A stretch of 40,469 bases of DNA, taken from NCBI GenBank assembly GCA_944387625.1, contig CALXFQ010000009.1, positions 1 through 40,469 on the forward strand, written 5' to 3'. The translations under genes were made by a program, and so were the position numbers. Positions 16,358 through 24,032 of the stretch are shown in pieces; positions within the stretch are counted from its first letter, which is position 1; every line of letters begins with the position of its first letter. The notes beneath the pieces are model-generated. The model ran no database searches. It saw only the letters and a list, made by a program, of their open reading frames with translations, and had not been told where the DNA came from. This DNA comes from an uncultured Oscillospiraceae bacterium (GTDB lineage Bacteria; Bacillota; Clostridia; Oscillospirales; Oscillospiraceae).

Positions 16358-16370
16358 TAAACACCCTGAA

Positions 16371-16404
16371 AAGACGGCAGCGGAAAGCTGCCGTCTTCCT
16401 TTTT
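16371..16404 (+). terminator. Terminator of the cysteine-rich peptide gene
   Basis: Perfect 11-bp stem AAGACGGCAGC / GCTGCCGTCTT, 5-base loop, then CCTTTTTT. Confidence 0.92.
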
Positions 16405-16422
16405 TCCGCCCAGGGGCAATGT

Positions 16423-16453
16423 AAAGGGCCGCTGCTTCCGCAGCGGCCCTTTT
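16423..16453. terminator. Terminator downstream of abrB (bidirectional shape)
   Basis: Perfect 13-bp stem AAAGGGCCGCTGC / GCAGCGGCCCTTT with a 4-base loop. It lies 22 bases past the abrB stop on the minus strand and follows the plus-strand terminator. Confidence 0.85.
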
Positions 16454-16474
16454 ATGAGCAAGGGAACACATCTA

Positions 16475-16717
16475 TCACAGCCGGTTCAATCTGCTGACAC
16501 AGCTCCGGCACACATTCTTGCCGTTAAAGAACACCAAGTCATCGGAGGAATTGCAAAAAACGCAGATATTCTCCGGTTTTCGCAATATGATGCGGTCCTG
16601 GTCCATGTAGATCTCCAGCTCATCCCGCTCGGTGATGCCCAAGCTCCGGCGCAGCTCTATCGGCAGCACGATCCGGCCCAGTTCATCCACTCTGCGGACG
16701 ATACCAGTAGACTTCAT
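16475..16717 (-). CDS. abrB: AbrB/SpoVT-type transition-state regulator with zinc knuckle
   Basis: The 80-residue protein starts MKSTGIVRRVDELGRIVLPI, the swapped-hairpin AbrB DNA-binding domain (residues 1-48) that dimerises and binds flexible AT-rich DNA. Residues 52-75 hold two Cys-x2-Cys pairs (ENICVFCNSS, NVCRSCVSRL), the zinc knuckle found in clostridial AbrB proteins. These regulators control the switch between growth and stationary phase or sporulation. It is transcribed alone from a perfect consensus promoter that carries direct repeats, with a leader of about 75 bases; autoregulation is likely by analogy with Bacillus AbrB. Confidence 0.93.
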   Translation of the reverse strand: MKSTGIVRRVDELGRIVLPIELRRSLGITERDELEIYMDQDRIILRKPENICVFCNSSDDLVFFNGKNVCRSCVSRLNRL

Positions 16718-16791
16718 GACGTCGTTTTCCTCCTTTCCATGCAGGGGGCCATCGTTTCTTTTACAAAGATCGATAACGTATGATTTTTTTC

Positions 16792-16826
16792 ATCATCATT
16801 ATAATCATCATTCGTATCGATGTCAA
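16792..16826 (-). promoter_or_regulatory. Consensus abrB promoter with overlapping direct repeats
   Basis: Minus strand: -35 TTGACA (16826-16821), 17-base spacer, -10 TATAAT (16803-16798), both perfect. Two 9-bp direct repeats ATCATCATT (16792-16800 and 16804-16812) flank the centre of the -10, a possible operator. Confidence 0.85.
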
Positions 16827-16923
16827 ATGTTTTTTGTCCGGCTGTAGCATTTTGTTACTTTTCAAAGGCGCAGGCATGGCCCGGAGGGGCGGGGCATAGG
16901 CTGGAAGGAAAGGAGGGATGTCC

Positions 16924-17496
16924 ATGCTGCTGGGCTGGATCTGGACCGTTTTTTTGCTGCTGTCCCTTGTGTTTTCCTTTTTCTCCAAGGAGCCGGTGTC
17001 TTTGTCTTCCGCCATCGCCCAGGGCGCGCAGTCGGGGATCACCCTGGGGATCTCCCTGGCCGGGTCGGTATGTCTTTGGTGCGGGGTGGGCCGGGTCCTG
17101 GAGCGGGCAGGGATCAGCGACGCTTTGGCCCGGCTGTTCCGGCCGGTGCTGGGCAGGCTCTTCCCGGATATGGATACGGACCCGGCGCTGGCCGGACATT
17201 TGAGCGGAAATTTCTGCGCCAATCTTCTGGGCCTGGGCAACGCCGCCACCCCCATGGGGATCCGGGCGGCCCAGGCCCTGGCCCGGGGGGACACCGCCAC
17301 GGACCAGCTTTGCCGGCTGGTGGTGCTCAACACCGCCTCGATCCAGCTGATCCCCACCACCGTGGCGGCGGTCCGGGCGGCCCAGGGCTGTGCCACCCCC
17401 TTCGACATCCTGCCAGCGGTGTGGACCGCCAGCTTCTGCTCCGCCGGGGCGGGCCTGGCCGCCGCCTGGATCCTGGGAAAGCTATGGCCCCGTTGA
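16924..17496 (+). CDS. spmA: Spore maturation protein A
   Basis: The 190-residue membrane protein belongs to the nucleoside-recognition/Gate domain family. Hydrophobic N-terminus MLLGWIWTVFLLLSLVFSF, then GITLGISLAGSVCLW and the conserved stretch LSGNFCANLLGLGNAATPMG typical of SpmA. In Bacillus, SpmA and SpmB are needed for dehydration of the spore core. I chose ATG at 16924 over 16918 because AGGAGG at 16911-16916 is 7 bases from the former and one base from the latter. It overlaps spmB by 13 bases. Its presence suggests a spore-forming ancestry or ability. Confidence 0.93.
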   Translation: MLLGWIWTVFLLLSLVFSFFSKEPVSLSSAIAQGAQSGITLGISLAGSVCLWCGVGRVLERAGISDALARLFRPVLGRLFPDMDTDPALAGHLSGNFCANLLGLGNAATPMGIRAAQALARGDTATDQLCRLVVLNTASIQLIPTTVAAVRAAQGCATPFDILPAVWTASFCSAGAGLAAAWILGKLWPR

Positions 17497-18002
17497 CCGA
17501 CTATCTGGTGCCACTGGTGCTGCTGTGCGGCAGCGTCCTGGCGCTGAGGCGGAAGGAGGACGCCTACGGCCTGCTCACCCAGGGGGCCGCCGAAGGGCTG
17601 AAGCTGATCGGCCAGATCATCCCCACCCTGGTGGTGCTGATGACCGCCATCTCCGCCCTCCGGGCCTCAGGCGCGGTGGACGCCCTGAGCCGGGCCTGCG
17701 CCCCGGTGTTTCGGTGGCTGGGGGTGCCTCCGGAAACTGCCATGCTGGTGCTGATCCGGCCGATCAGCGGCAGCGCCGCCCTGGCGGTGGGGGCGGAGCT
17801 GATCGGGCAGTATGGTCCCGACTCCCTGATCGGCCGGACGGTGGCGGTGATGCTTGGCTCCACCGAGACCACCTTCTATACGATCGGCGTCTATTTCGGC
17901 GCCGCCGGGATCCACAAGACCCGCTACACCCTCCCTGCCGCCCTGATCGCGGATATGACCGGGTTTTTGATGGCCGCCTGGGCTGTCCACTGGTTTTTCT
18001 GA
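17484..18002 (+). CDS. spmB: Spore maturation protein B
   Basis: The 172-residue partner of SpmA: a Gate-domain membrane protein with LVPLVLLCGSVLAL, LIGQIIPTLVVLMTAISALR and the signature MLVLIRPISGSAALAVGAEL followed by GSTETTFYTIGVYFGAAG. The family is proposed to act together with SpmA in moving small molecules or water during spore core dehydration. Translation begins inside the 3' end of spmA (13-base overlap). No terminator is obvious between spmB and the protease gene 87 bases downstream. Confidence 0.93.
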   Translation: MAPLTDYLVPLVLLCGSVLALRRKEDAYGLLTQGAAEGLKLIGQIIPTLVVLMTAISALRASGAVDALSRACAPVFRWLGVPPETAMLVLIRPISGSAALAVGAELIGQYGPDSLIGRTVAVMLGSTETTFYTIGVYFGAAGIHKTRYTLPAALIADMTGFLMAAWAVHWFF

Positions 18003-18089
18003 CGGCTGAAAATTCTTTTATTCGTACATGATCCATTCACAACTCCATGATACGATCGTGTACATAGAAACATCCAACAGGAGGCCATC

Positions 18090-19403
18090 ATGGATACCTA
18101 CGAAGAACCCCGTCTGGACCCGGAGAACGGCGCGCCGGACGCGTCCGCCCAGGACCCCGCGCCGGAAGCTGCCTGGCAGCAGCCCCGGACAAACGACTAT
18201 GCCCCTCCAGAGCCCCCACAGGCCCCCAAGCGCGCCCGGTCACGGACCGTGCTTTGCCTGGCGCTGTGCCTGGTGATGGTGGTGGTGGGCTGCGGCATCA
18301 CCGGGGCGGTGGTCAGCCGCCATTGGCAGGAGGAGAACCGGCTCCTGCAGCTCAACTTCCAGGACCGGCTGGACGCCCTCCAGTCCCAGATCGACCAGGC
18401 CCCCGGCGACGGCACCGGCGATTCCACCTCCGGCACCCCCAATACCGGCACCGAAGGCGGCCTGACCCCTGCCCAGGTCTTTGCCCGGAACGTTCAGAGC
18501 GTGGTGGCGATCAAGACCACCGGCACCAACACGGACAGCGGCCTGCCGGTGACCTTCTCGTCCTCCGGCTCCGGCTTCATCCTCACCCAGGACGGCTTTA
18601 TCGCCACCAACTACCATGTGGTGGAGGGGGCCAGCCAGATCACCGTGGCCCTGGCCGACGGCACCGAGCATAACGCCTCCTATATCGGTGGGGACCAGTC
18701 CAACGACATCGCCCTGCTGAAGATCGAGCTGTCCGGCCTGCAGCCGGTGACCATCGGCCGCTCCAGCGAGCTGATCGTAGGCGACCAGGTGGCCGCGATC
18801 GGCGACCCCTTGGGCGAGCTGTCCAGCACCCTGACCGTGGGCTTCGTCAGCGCCAAGGACCGCCTTGTATCCGCGGAAGGCACCCGTATCAACATGATCC
18901 AGACCGACGCGGCGATCAACTCCGGCAACTCCGGCGGTCCTCTGTTCAACATGAAGGGCCAGGTGATCGGCATCACCACCGCCAAATACTCCGGCACCTC
19001 CACCTCCGGCGCCACCATCGAGGGCATCGGCTTCGCCATCCCGATCGATGACGTGTATGGGATGCTGGAGGATCTGCGGCAGTTCGGCTATATCACCGGC
19101 GCCTACCTGGGCGTCACGGTCTCGGACATGGACCCCACCCACGCGGCCCTTTATGGTCTGCCCATGGGCGCCCTGGTCCGGGAGGTGACCGACGGCAGCT
19201 GCGCCCAGGCCGGCGGCATCCAGGCGCAGGACATCATCGTGGAGCTGGGCGGCTACAAGATCGAAAGCCTGAACGACCTGACCCGGGCCTTGCGGCAGTT
19301 CAAAGCCGGGGATGAGATCTCGGTGGTGGTCTACCGGCACAGCCAGGGCGGCCAGAAGATCTTGTCGGTGACCCTGGACGAAAAGCCCCGCCCCCAGTCC
19401 TGA
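18090..19403 (+). CDS. HtrA-type membrane-anchored serine protease
   Basis: The 437-residue product is a Bacillota HtrA/DegP-like quality-control protease (S1C). A Pro/Ala-rich cytoplasmic stretch (1-52) leads to one membrane helix near 54-75 (TVLCLALCLVMVVVGCGI) and a short coiled linker, then the trypsin-like domain with His176 (TNYHVVEG), Asp206 (NDIALLKIE) and Ser281 (GNSGGPL), and a C-terminal PDZ domain (AYLGVTVSDM to SVTLDEKP). The protease faces the outside and degrades misfolded surface proteins. AGGAGG precedes the ATG. The gene stops 18 bases before a terminator hairpin that has been split by repeat copy B. Confidence 0.95.
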   Translation: MDTYEEPRLDPENGAPDASAQDPAPEAAWQQPRTNDYAPPEPPQAPKRARSRTVLCLALCLVMVVVGCGITGAVVSRHWQEENRLLQLNFQDRLDALQSQIDQAPGDGTGDSTSGTPNTGTEGGLTPAQVFARNVQSVVAIKTTGTNTDSGLPVTFSSSGSGFILTQDGFIATNYHVVEGASQITVALADGTEHNASYIGGDQSNDIALLKIELSGLQPVTIGRSSELIVGDQVAAIGDPLGELSSTLTVGFVSAKDRLVSAEGTRINMIQTDAAINSGNSGGPLFNMKGQVIGITTAKYSGTSTSGATIEGIGFAIPIDDVYGMLEDLRQFGYITGAYLGVTVSDMDPTHAALYGLPMGALVREVTDGSCAQAGGIQAQDIIVELGGYKIESLNDLTRALRQFKAGDEISVVVYRHSQGGQKILSVTLDEKPRPQS

Positions 19404-19420
19404 CAAGTCTTTTTCCCAGT

Positions 19421-19449
19421 GCGCTGTCCCCTCCCGGGGACAGCGCATT
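19421..19449 (+). terminator. Left copy of the duplicated htrA terminator hairpin
   Basis: Intact 11-bp stem GCGCTGTCCCC / GGGGACAGCGC with a 4-base loop, but followed by ATTAGATC instead of a U-run, because repeat copy B begins here. Its last 26 bases (19424-19449) recur at 19802-19827 with one mismatch. Confidence 0.75.
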
Positions 19450-19801
19450 AGATCAACCTGTCGAACCCCCCCTCGGGTCTTTTGTACCAAGCCCCAACAT
19501 TTTGCCCACCCACTTGCCTCCCCCTTTGGGGGCTGAGCGAAGCGAAGTCGCGGTAGTGAATGACGGTCCAGTGGACCGTCAGAGCCGCGACCGGGGCGCG
19601 CCGCAGCGCGCTGGCACGGCGAACGCCGTGACGGAGAGGGTGCCAGCGTTGGTTCTTGCATAGCGTCCCCAAAATACGGAACGCCGCGACCCTCTCAGTC
19701 ACGGCCCCTGCGGGTCCGTGCCAGCTCTCCCAAAGGGAGAGCCAAGGGCGTTGGGTGGGATGGTGAACGTAATACAACGGCCCATCAGGGCGGGGCCGAG
19801 C
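19450..19801. mobile_element. Copy B of the terminator-associated palindromic element
   Basis: This fills most of the 491-base gap between htrA and the LCP gene. No convincing protein frame is seen. The left end reads AGATCAACCTGTCGAA. Arms with ACCCACTTGCCTCCCCC at the left and CCAAAGGGAGAGCCAAGG at the right form a large imperfect inverted repeat around a centre with AGAGGGTGCCAGCGTT. An 83-bp palindromic module lies in the left arm (19535-19617). The last 50 bases before 19801 differ from copy C. Flanked by 26-bp direct repeats derived from the terminator. No transposase is encoded, so it would be non-autonomous. Confidence 0.75.
19535..19617 (+). repeat. 83-bp palindromic module, copy in element B
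   Basis: Begins GAGCGAAGCGAAGTCGCGG, with inner palindromes GACGGTCC/GGACCGTC and GGCGCGCC, and ends GCGCGCTGGCAC. Its reverse complement lies at 40237-40318 with one substitution and one 1-base gap. Confidence 0.9.
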
Positions 19802-19831
19802 CTGTTCCCTCCCGGGGACAGCGCATTTTTT
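19802..19831 (+). terminator. Right copy of the duplicated htrA terminator hairpin
   Basis: Stem CTGTTCCC / GGGGACAG (one G-U pair) followed by CGCATTTTTT. It has the U-tract that the left copy lacks, but its outer left arm is lost. Confidence 0.75.
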
Positions 19832-19835
19832 GACC

Positions 19836-19864
19836 TTGATTTTGAAGAAAGATCGTCGTATGAT
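19836..19864 (+). promoter_or_regulatory. Promoter of the LCP gene
   Basis: -35 TTGATT (19836-19841), 17-base spacer, -10 TATGAT (19859-19864), immediately after the right terminator copy. Confidence 0.7.
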
Positions 19865-19894
19865 AAAAGAAAATGATTTTTGGAGGCGTTCTCC

Positions 19895-20950
19895 ATGGAA
19901 AAGAAGAAAATGCCCCGTTGGGCGAAGATCGTGCTGATCGTGATCGCGGCGATCCTGGCTTTGCTGATGATCCTGGCCGGCGCGGCGGCGATCTATATAG
20001 ACGCGCTGCTGGGCAAGATCAACTATCGGACCACCCATCCCTCCCTGACGCCTGAGGAAGCCTCCTCGGTGGCCCAGGAGAACTGGGAAACGATCCCCTC
20101 CGACGACACCACCCCCATGGCTGACGATGTCACCGAACCCACGGCCCCCACCGCCACCGACCCGGTGGAGGAGGATCCGGATATGTCCCACATCGTCAAC
20201 ATCCTGCTGATCGGCCAGGACCGCCGCCCTGGAGAAGGGACCCAGCGGTCCGACTCCATGATCTTGGTGACCTTCAACAAGAGCACCGGCAACATCACCC
20301 TGACCTCGATCATGCGGGACCAGAACGTCCACATCCCCGGCTACGGCAGTGACAAGCTCAACCACGCCTACCAGTACGGCGGTATGCCTCTGCTGGACCA
20401 GACCCTGTACGATCACTTCGGCATCGTGGTGGACGGCAACGTGGAGGTGGACTTCTCCGGCTTCCAGCAGGTGATCGACCTGCTGGGCGGTGTGGACGTG
20501 ACGCTGACGGAGGCGGAAGCGGAATACCTGCGTAACGGCTGTAAAATGGACGTGCAGGCAGGCTTGAACCACCTGGATGGCGCCGGGGCCTTGAACTACG
20601 CCCGGCTCCGGGAGATCGACAGCGACTACCGCCGGGCCAGCCGCCAGCGGAACGTGCTGATCGCCATCTTTGAAAAGTACAAGTCCAAGGACCTGGCCAC
20701 CATGCTCTCCCTGATGGACCAGATCCTGCCCCTGCTCACCACGGACCTGTCCAAGGACCAGATCGTGGGCCTTGCTCTGGAGGTCTTCCCCATGCTCGCC
20801 GGCGCTCAGATCGATACCCTCCGCATCCCGGCGGACGGCACCTTCCAAAGCGGCTATGTCCAGGTCTCCCCCACCTATCGCACCTGGTATCAGTACAACA
20901 TCGATTTCGAGGCCAACCGCAAGCTCCTGGAGGAGATCTTCGCCCCCTGA
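19895..20950 (+). CDS. LytR-CpsA-Psr (LCP) family cell-wall glycopolymer ligase
   Basis: The 351-residue protein has a short basic start (MEKKKMPRWAK), one membrane helix at about 9-33 (IVLIVIAAILALLMILAGAA), an acidic Thr/Pro linker and an LCP domain beginning near HIVNILLIGQDRRPGEG. Conserved LCP features follow: RSDSMILVTFNKSTG, ITLTSIMRDQNVHIPGYG, KLNHAYQYGG and the Arg pair in YARLREIDSDYRRASRQR. LCP enzymes transfer teichoic acids or other glycopolymers from lipid carrier to peptidoglycan outside the cell. GGAGG 8 bases before ATG 19895 is preferred over a TTG five codons upstream that overlaps the site. Confidence 0.95.
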   Translation: MEKKKMPRWAKIVLIVIAAILALLMILAGAAAIYIDALLGKINYRTTHPSLTPEEASSVAQENWETIPSDDTTPMADDVTEPTAPTATDPVEEDPDMSHIVNILLIGQDRRPGEGTQRSDSMILVTFNKSTGNITLTSIMRDQNVHIPGYGSDKLNHAYQYGGMPLLDQTLYDHFGIVVDGNVEVDFSGFQQVIDLLGGVDVTLTEAEAEYLRNGCKMDVQAGLNHLDGAGALNYARLREIDSDYRRASRQRNVLIAIFEKYKSKDLATMLSLMDQILPLLTTDLSKDQIVGLALEVFPMLAGAQIDTLRIPADGTFQSGYVQVSPTYRTWYQYNIDFEANRKLLEEIFAP

Positions 20951-20994
20951 TCCGAACAATATTGAAAAAATGTTTGTGTTCCTCCCCAAAGCAA

Positions 20995-21023
20995 TTGACA
21001 ATTCCTGCCAAAAACGGTATAAT
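20995..21023 (+). promoter_or_regulatory. Perfect consensus promoter of the blaI-type gene
   Basis: -35 TTGACA (20995-21000), 17-base spacer, -10 TATAAT (21018-21023). Confidence 0.9.
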
Positions 21024-21048
21024 AGTCAGGTAAGGGAGGGAGAACACG

Positions 21049-21420
21049 ATGGAATTGACAAAAAGCGAGCTGGAGATCATGGACGTGTTCTGGTCTGTAG
21101 ACGCCCCGCTATCCCGGTCCGACCTGCTGGAACACAGTGCCGACAGGTCCTGGAAGGACAGCTCCATCCACATCCTGCTCAACGGTCTGCTGAATAAGGG
21201 CGCGATCCGGGAAGCCGGGTTCGTCCGCCGGACCAAGACCTACGGCCGCACCTTCCTGCCCACCATGACCCGGGAGGAATACTACGCCGCCTCGATCTTC
21301 AGCCATCGCCACAAGCCCCAGCTCCCCGGCCTGTTCGCCGCACTGCTTTCCCGGCCGGAGGTAGACCATGAAGCGCTGCTGTCCCTGCAGCACATGGTCG
21401 ATCAAAAGATCCAGCGATAA
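21049..21420 (+). CDS. BlaI/MecI/CopY-family transcriptional repressor
   Basis: The 123-residue product is a winged-helix repressor of the penicillinase-repressor family: LTKSELEIMDVFWSVDAPLS and SSIHILLNGLLNKGAIR form the DNA-binding part, and the C-terminal third is the dimerisation helix pair. Family members usually sit next to a BlaR1 sensor protease, a beta-lactamase or a copper pump. None is adjacent; the copper ATPase of this window is about 8 kb away. It is monocistronic with a perfect consensus promoter and its own terminator. The target is unknown. Confidence 0.9.
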   Translation: MELTKSELEIMDVFWSVDAPLSRSDLLEHSADRSWKDSSIHILLNGLLNKGAIREAGFVRRTKTYGRTFLPTMTREEYYAASIFSHRHKPQLPGLFAALLSRPEVDHEALLSLQHMVDQKIQR

Positions 21421-21430
21421 GACCCCCGCG

Positions 21431-21460
21431 CCGTGCCTGGTCCCAGGCACGGTGCTTTTA
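21431..21460 (+). terminator. Terminator of the blaI-type gene
   Basis: Perfect 10-bp stem CCGTGCCTGG / CCAGGCACGG with a 2-base TC spacer, then TGCTTTTA, 10 bases past the stop. Confidence 0.8.
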
Positions 21461-21466
21461 TACGCG

Positions 21467-21498
21467 AAAAGACCATGGCGGCGACGCCATGGTCTTTT
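21467..21498. terminator. Bidirectional terminator between blaI-type gene and ackA
   Basis: Perfect 14-bp stem AAAAGACCATGGCG / CGCCATGGTCTTTT, 4-base loop, U-runs on both strands. Confidence 0.92.
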
Positions 21499-21513
21499 GT
21501 ATGGTTTGGTGGC

Positions 21514-22707
21514 TTACTTGGCAGCTTTGACCAGCTCGGCGGTGTCCTGGGCGATCATCAGCTCCTCGTTGGTGGGGATGACCCAGACCTGGACCTTGGA
21601 GTTGGGGGTGGAGATGCAGATCTCCTGGCCCCGGATGCTGTTCTTCTCGTCGTCGATCTCCACGCCCATGAAGGTCAGGTAACTGCAGATGGCCTTCCGG
21701 GTGTCCTTGCCGTTCTCACCCACACCGGCGGTGAAGGTCAGCACGTCGATGCCGTTGAGGGCGGCGGCGTAAGCGCCTACATACTTGGCCACCTCGTAGT
21801 AGAACTTCTCCAGCGCCAGCTTGCAGGCCTCGTCGCCCTTGGAGGCGCCGTCCTCCAGATCCCGGAAGTCGCTGGACAGGCCGTTGGACAGGGCCAGCAC
21901 GCCGGACTTCTTGTTGAGCATGGTCAGGCACTCGTCCACGGTCATGCCGTACTTGTTGCACAGGAACTGGACCACGCAGGCGTCGATATCGCCGCAGCGA
22001 GTGCCCATGGGCACGCCGGCCAGGGGGGACAGGCCCATGGAGGTATCCATGCACTTGCCGTCCTTCACCGCGGACAGGGAGGAACCGTTGCCCAGGTGGC
22101 AGTTGACCATCTTGAACTCGGTCTTGCCGATCAGGGCGGCGGCCCGGCGGGCGATATACTTGTGGGAGGTGCCGTGGAAGCCGTAGCGGCGGATGTCGTC
22201 GTTCTCAAAGTACTCGGTGGGGATGGCGTAGCGGTAAGCCTTGGGGGGCATGGTCATGTGGAAGGCCGTGTCGAATACCGCCACCTGGGGGGTGCTGGGC
22301 ATGACCGCCTGGCAGGCCTCGATGCCCATCAGGTTGGCCGGGTTGTGGAGGGGCCCCAGAGGGATGCACTTCTTGATGGCCTTGATCACGTCCTCATTGA
22401 TGATGCAGGACTCGGAAAACTCCATGCCGCCGTGGAGGACCCGGTGGCCCACCGCGTCGATCTCGTCCACGGAGGCGATCACGCCGTCCGCCGGATCCAT
22501 CAGGATGTTCAGCGTGGCGGTGATAGCCTCGGAGTGGGTGGGCATGGGGATGTCCTTGACCACCTTGCGGCCGTGGGCGTTGTGGTTGAGCCGGCCGTCC
22601 AGGCCGATACGCTCGCACAGGCCCTTGGCGGACACCACGCCGGTGTCAGGGTCCATCAGCTGGTACTTCAGGGACGAAGAACCGGCGTTGATGATCAGAA
22701 TGTTCAT
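21514..22707 (-). CDS. ackA: Acetate kinase
   Basis: The 397-residue enzyme converts acetyl phosphate and ADP to acetate and ATP, the energy-yielding step of acetate fermentation. Signatures: MNILIINAGSSSLKYQLMD, FDTAFHMTMPPKAYRYAIP, RYGFHGTSHKYIARRAA (catalytic His), VNCHLGNGSSLSAVKDGK and FTAGVGENGKDTR. Length is normal for the family. AGGAGG precedes the ATG. It stands alone: phosphotransacetylase is not adjacent. It is transcribed divergently from tmcAL and convergently with the BlaI-type gene. Confidence 0.97.
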   Translation of the reverse strand: MNILIINAGSSSLKYQLMDPDTGVVSAKGLCERIGLDGRLNHNAHGRKVVKDIPMPTHSEAITATLNILMDPADGVIASVDEIDAVGHRVLHGGMEFSESCIINEDVIKAIKKCIPLGPLHNPANLMGIEACQAVMPSTPQVAVFDTAFHMTMPPKAYRYAIPTEYFENDDIRRYGFHGTSHKYIARRAAALIGKTEFKMVNCHLGNGSSLSAVKDGKCMDTSMGLSPLAGVPMGTRCGDIDACVVQFLCNKYGMTVDECLTMLNKKSGVLALSNGLSSDFRDLEDGASKGDEACKLALEKFYYEVAKYVGAYAAALNGIDVLTFTAGVGENGKDTRKAICSYLTFMGVEIDDEKNSIRGQEICISTPNSKVQVWVIPTNEELMIAQDTAELVKAAK

Positions 22708-22854
22708 GGGGATCTCCTCCTAATCAAATAACAAATTCATGTTTCCATTTTGCTCCGCTTATGGTATGATACGGATAGCTGTGTCTATTTTATCCTATCG
22801 TGGGCCAGATCGCAAGCCCTCGCCGGTATTTTTTTCAGGAAAGGAGGGGCTCTT

Positions 22855-23997
22855 TTGCAGATCGTAGGCATTATTTGCGAATATGACCCCCTCCATTTGG
22901 GCCATGAGAAGCAGCTGGGCCTGGCCCGGCAGGCCCTGGGGCCGGATACCGCCCTGGTGTGCATGATGAGCGGGGACTTCGTCCAGCGGGGCAAGCCCGC
23001 CATCGTCCACAAGTCGGTCCGGGCCAGGGCCGCGATCCTCAGTGGGGCGGATCTGGTGCTGGAGCTGCCGGTCACCGGGTCCTTGTCCTCCGCCGAGGGC
23101 TTTGCCGCCCAGGCCGTGGCCCTGCTGGGGGCCTGGTGCACCCATCTGTGCTTCGGGGCGGAAGATCCGGACCCCGGCCCTCTGATGGCCACCGCCCAGG
23201 CCCTGCTGTCGGACCAGTTTCCCCCGGCTGTGCGCCAGGCGCTCCAAAAGGGCCTGTCCTTCCCTGCCGCCCGGGCCGCCGCTCTGGAGGCCATGGGCCT
23301 GGACCCGAAGCTGGTATCCTCCCCCAACGATATCCTGGGGGTGGAATACTGCAAGGCGATCATATCCCAGGGCGTTCCCATGATCCCCATGCCGATCCAC
23401 CGGCCGGGCAGCTACCACGACCAGGTCCCCAGCCCTACGGACCCCTCCGCCACCGCGGTGCGGCGGCTCATGCTCTCCGGGGAGGACTACCGGCCCTATC
23501 TGCCGCCCCAGACGGCGCGCCTGTATGAAAACGCCTCCCTCCACGCCCTGTCCGCCGGTGAGCGGGCCGTGCTGGCAAGGCTGCGGACCATGACCGAAGA
23601 GGCGTTCCAAGCCCTGCCCTACGGCTCCGAGGGCCTGTGGCGCAAGCTGATGCACGCCGCCCGCCGGGAGGCCACTTTGGAGGCCGTGGCCGCCGCGGTC
23701 AAATCCAAGCGCTACGCCCGGAGCCGGATCGACCGGATGATCGCCTGCGCCTTCCTGGGCCTGACGGCGGAGGACCTGGCCGCTCCCGCCCCCTATGCCC
23801 GGGTGTTGGCCCTGAACGACCGGGGCCGGACGGTGCTGTCCCTGGCCCGGGAACACGGCCTTTACCCCAACCTGGGGCAAAAGCTGGACTGCCCCTATGA
23901 GCAGATCGAGGACCGGGCCGCCGCCCTCTACGGTCTGTTCGCCCTGGACGGCCCGGAACCGCCGCCCAAAAAACAGCGGCCGGTGTATATCCCATAA
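22855..23997 (+). CDS. tmcAL: tRNA(Met) cytidine acetate ligase (nucleotidyltransferase-like)
   Basis: The 380-residue protein matches the YlbM/TmcAL family, which activates acetate with ATP and acetylates the wobble cytidine of elongator tRNA-Met. The nucleotidyltransferase motif is QIVGIICEYDPLHLGHEKQL, followed by MMSGDFVQRGKPAIVHK, GADLVLELPVTGSLSSAEGF and the Ser-Pro-Asn-Asp motif in LVSSPNDILGVEY. The start is TTG at 22855, dictated by AGGAGG upstream and by the family N-terminus; no ATG fits. Next to acetate kinase, but divergent. A hairpin overlaps its stop codon. Confidence 0.92.
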   Translation: MQIVGIICEYDPLHLGHEKQLGLARQALGPDTALVCMMSGDFVQRGKPAIVHKSVRARAAILSGADLVLELPVTGSLSSAEGFAAQAVALLGAWCTHLCFGAEDPDPGPLMATAQALLSDQFPPAVRQALQKGLSFPAARAAALEAMGLDPKLVSSPNDILGVEYCKAIISQGVPMIPMPIHRPGSYHDQVPSPTDPSATAVRRLMLSGEDYRPYLPPQTARLYENASLHALSAGERAVLARLRTMTEEAFQALPYGSEGLWRKLMHAARREATLEAVAAAVKSKRYARSRIDRMIACAFLGLTAEDLAAPAPYARVLALNDRGRTVLSLAREHGLYPNLGQKLDCPYEQIEDRAAALYGLFALDGPEPPPKKQRPVYIP

Positions 23998-24032
23998 AGA
24001 TCCCCCGGAACGAATGTTCCGGGGGGATCTTT
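23996..24032. terminator. Shared terminator of convergent tmcAL and uvrB
   Basis: A long stem AAAGATCCCCCGGAAC / GTTCCGGGGGGATCTTT (one extra G) with a 4-base loop. It begins within the tmcAL stop codon and ends at the uvrB stop codon. Confidence 0.88.

Noticed and set aside
18028-18089. A sigma-A promoter directly before htrA
   Set aside because: TTCACA and TACATA are 19 bases apart and poor matches; htrA may be read with spmAB.
18240-19661. Long minus-strand frame opposite htrA
   Set aside because: Antisense shadow of a clearly functional protease gene; the product is Gly/Asp/His-rich low complexity.
19450-19801. Element B as a structured regulatory RNA or CRISPR-like array
   Set aside because: There is no spacer-repeat periodicity, and the flanking direct repeats and the dispersed copies fit an inserted element better.
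19448-21001. Minus-strand frame running through repeat copy B and opposite the LCP gene
   Set aside because: It translates palindromic repeat DNA and the antisense of LCP; no start signal and no recognisable protein.
22708-22854. Promoters in the ackA-tmcAL divergent region
   Set aside because: TATGAT at 22765 is a fair -10, but no -35 lies at the right distance on either strand, so I did not annotate one.
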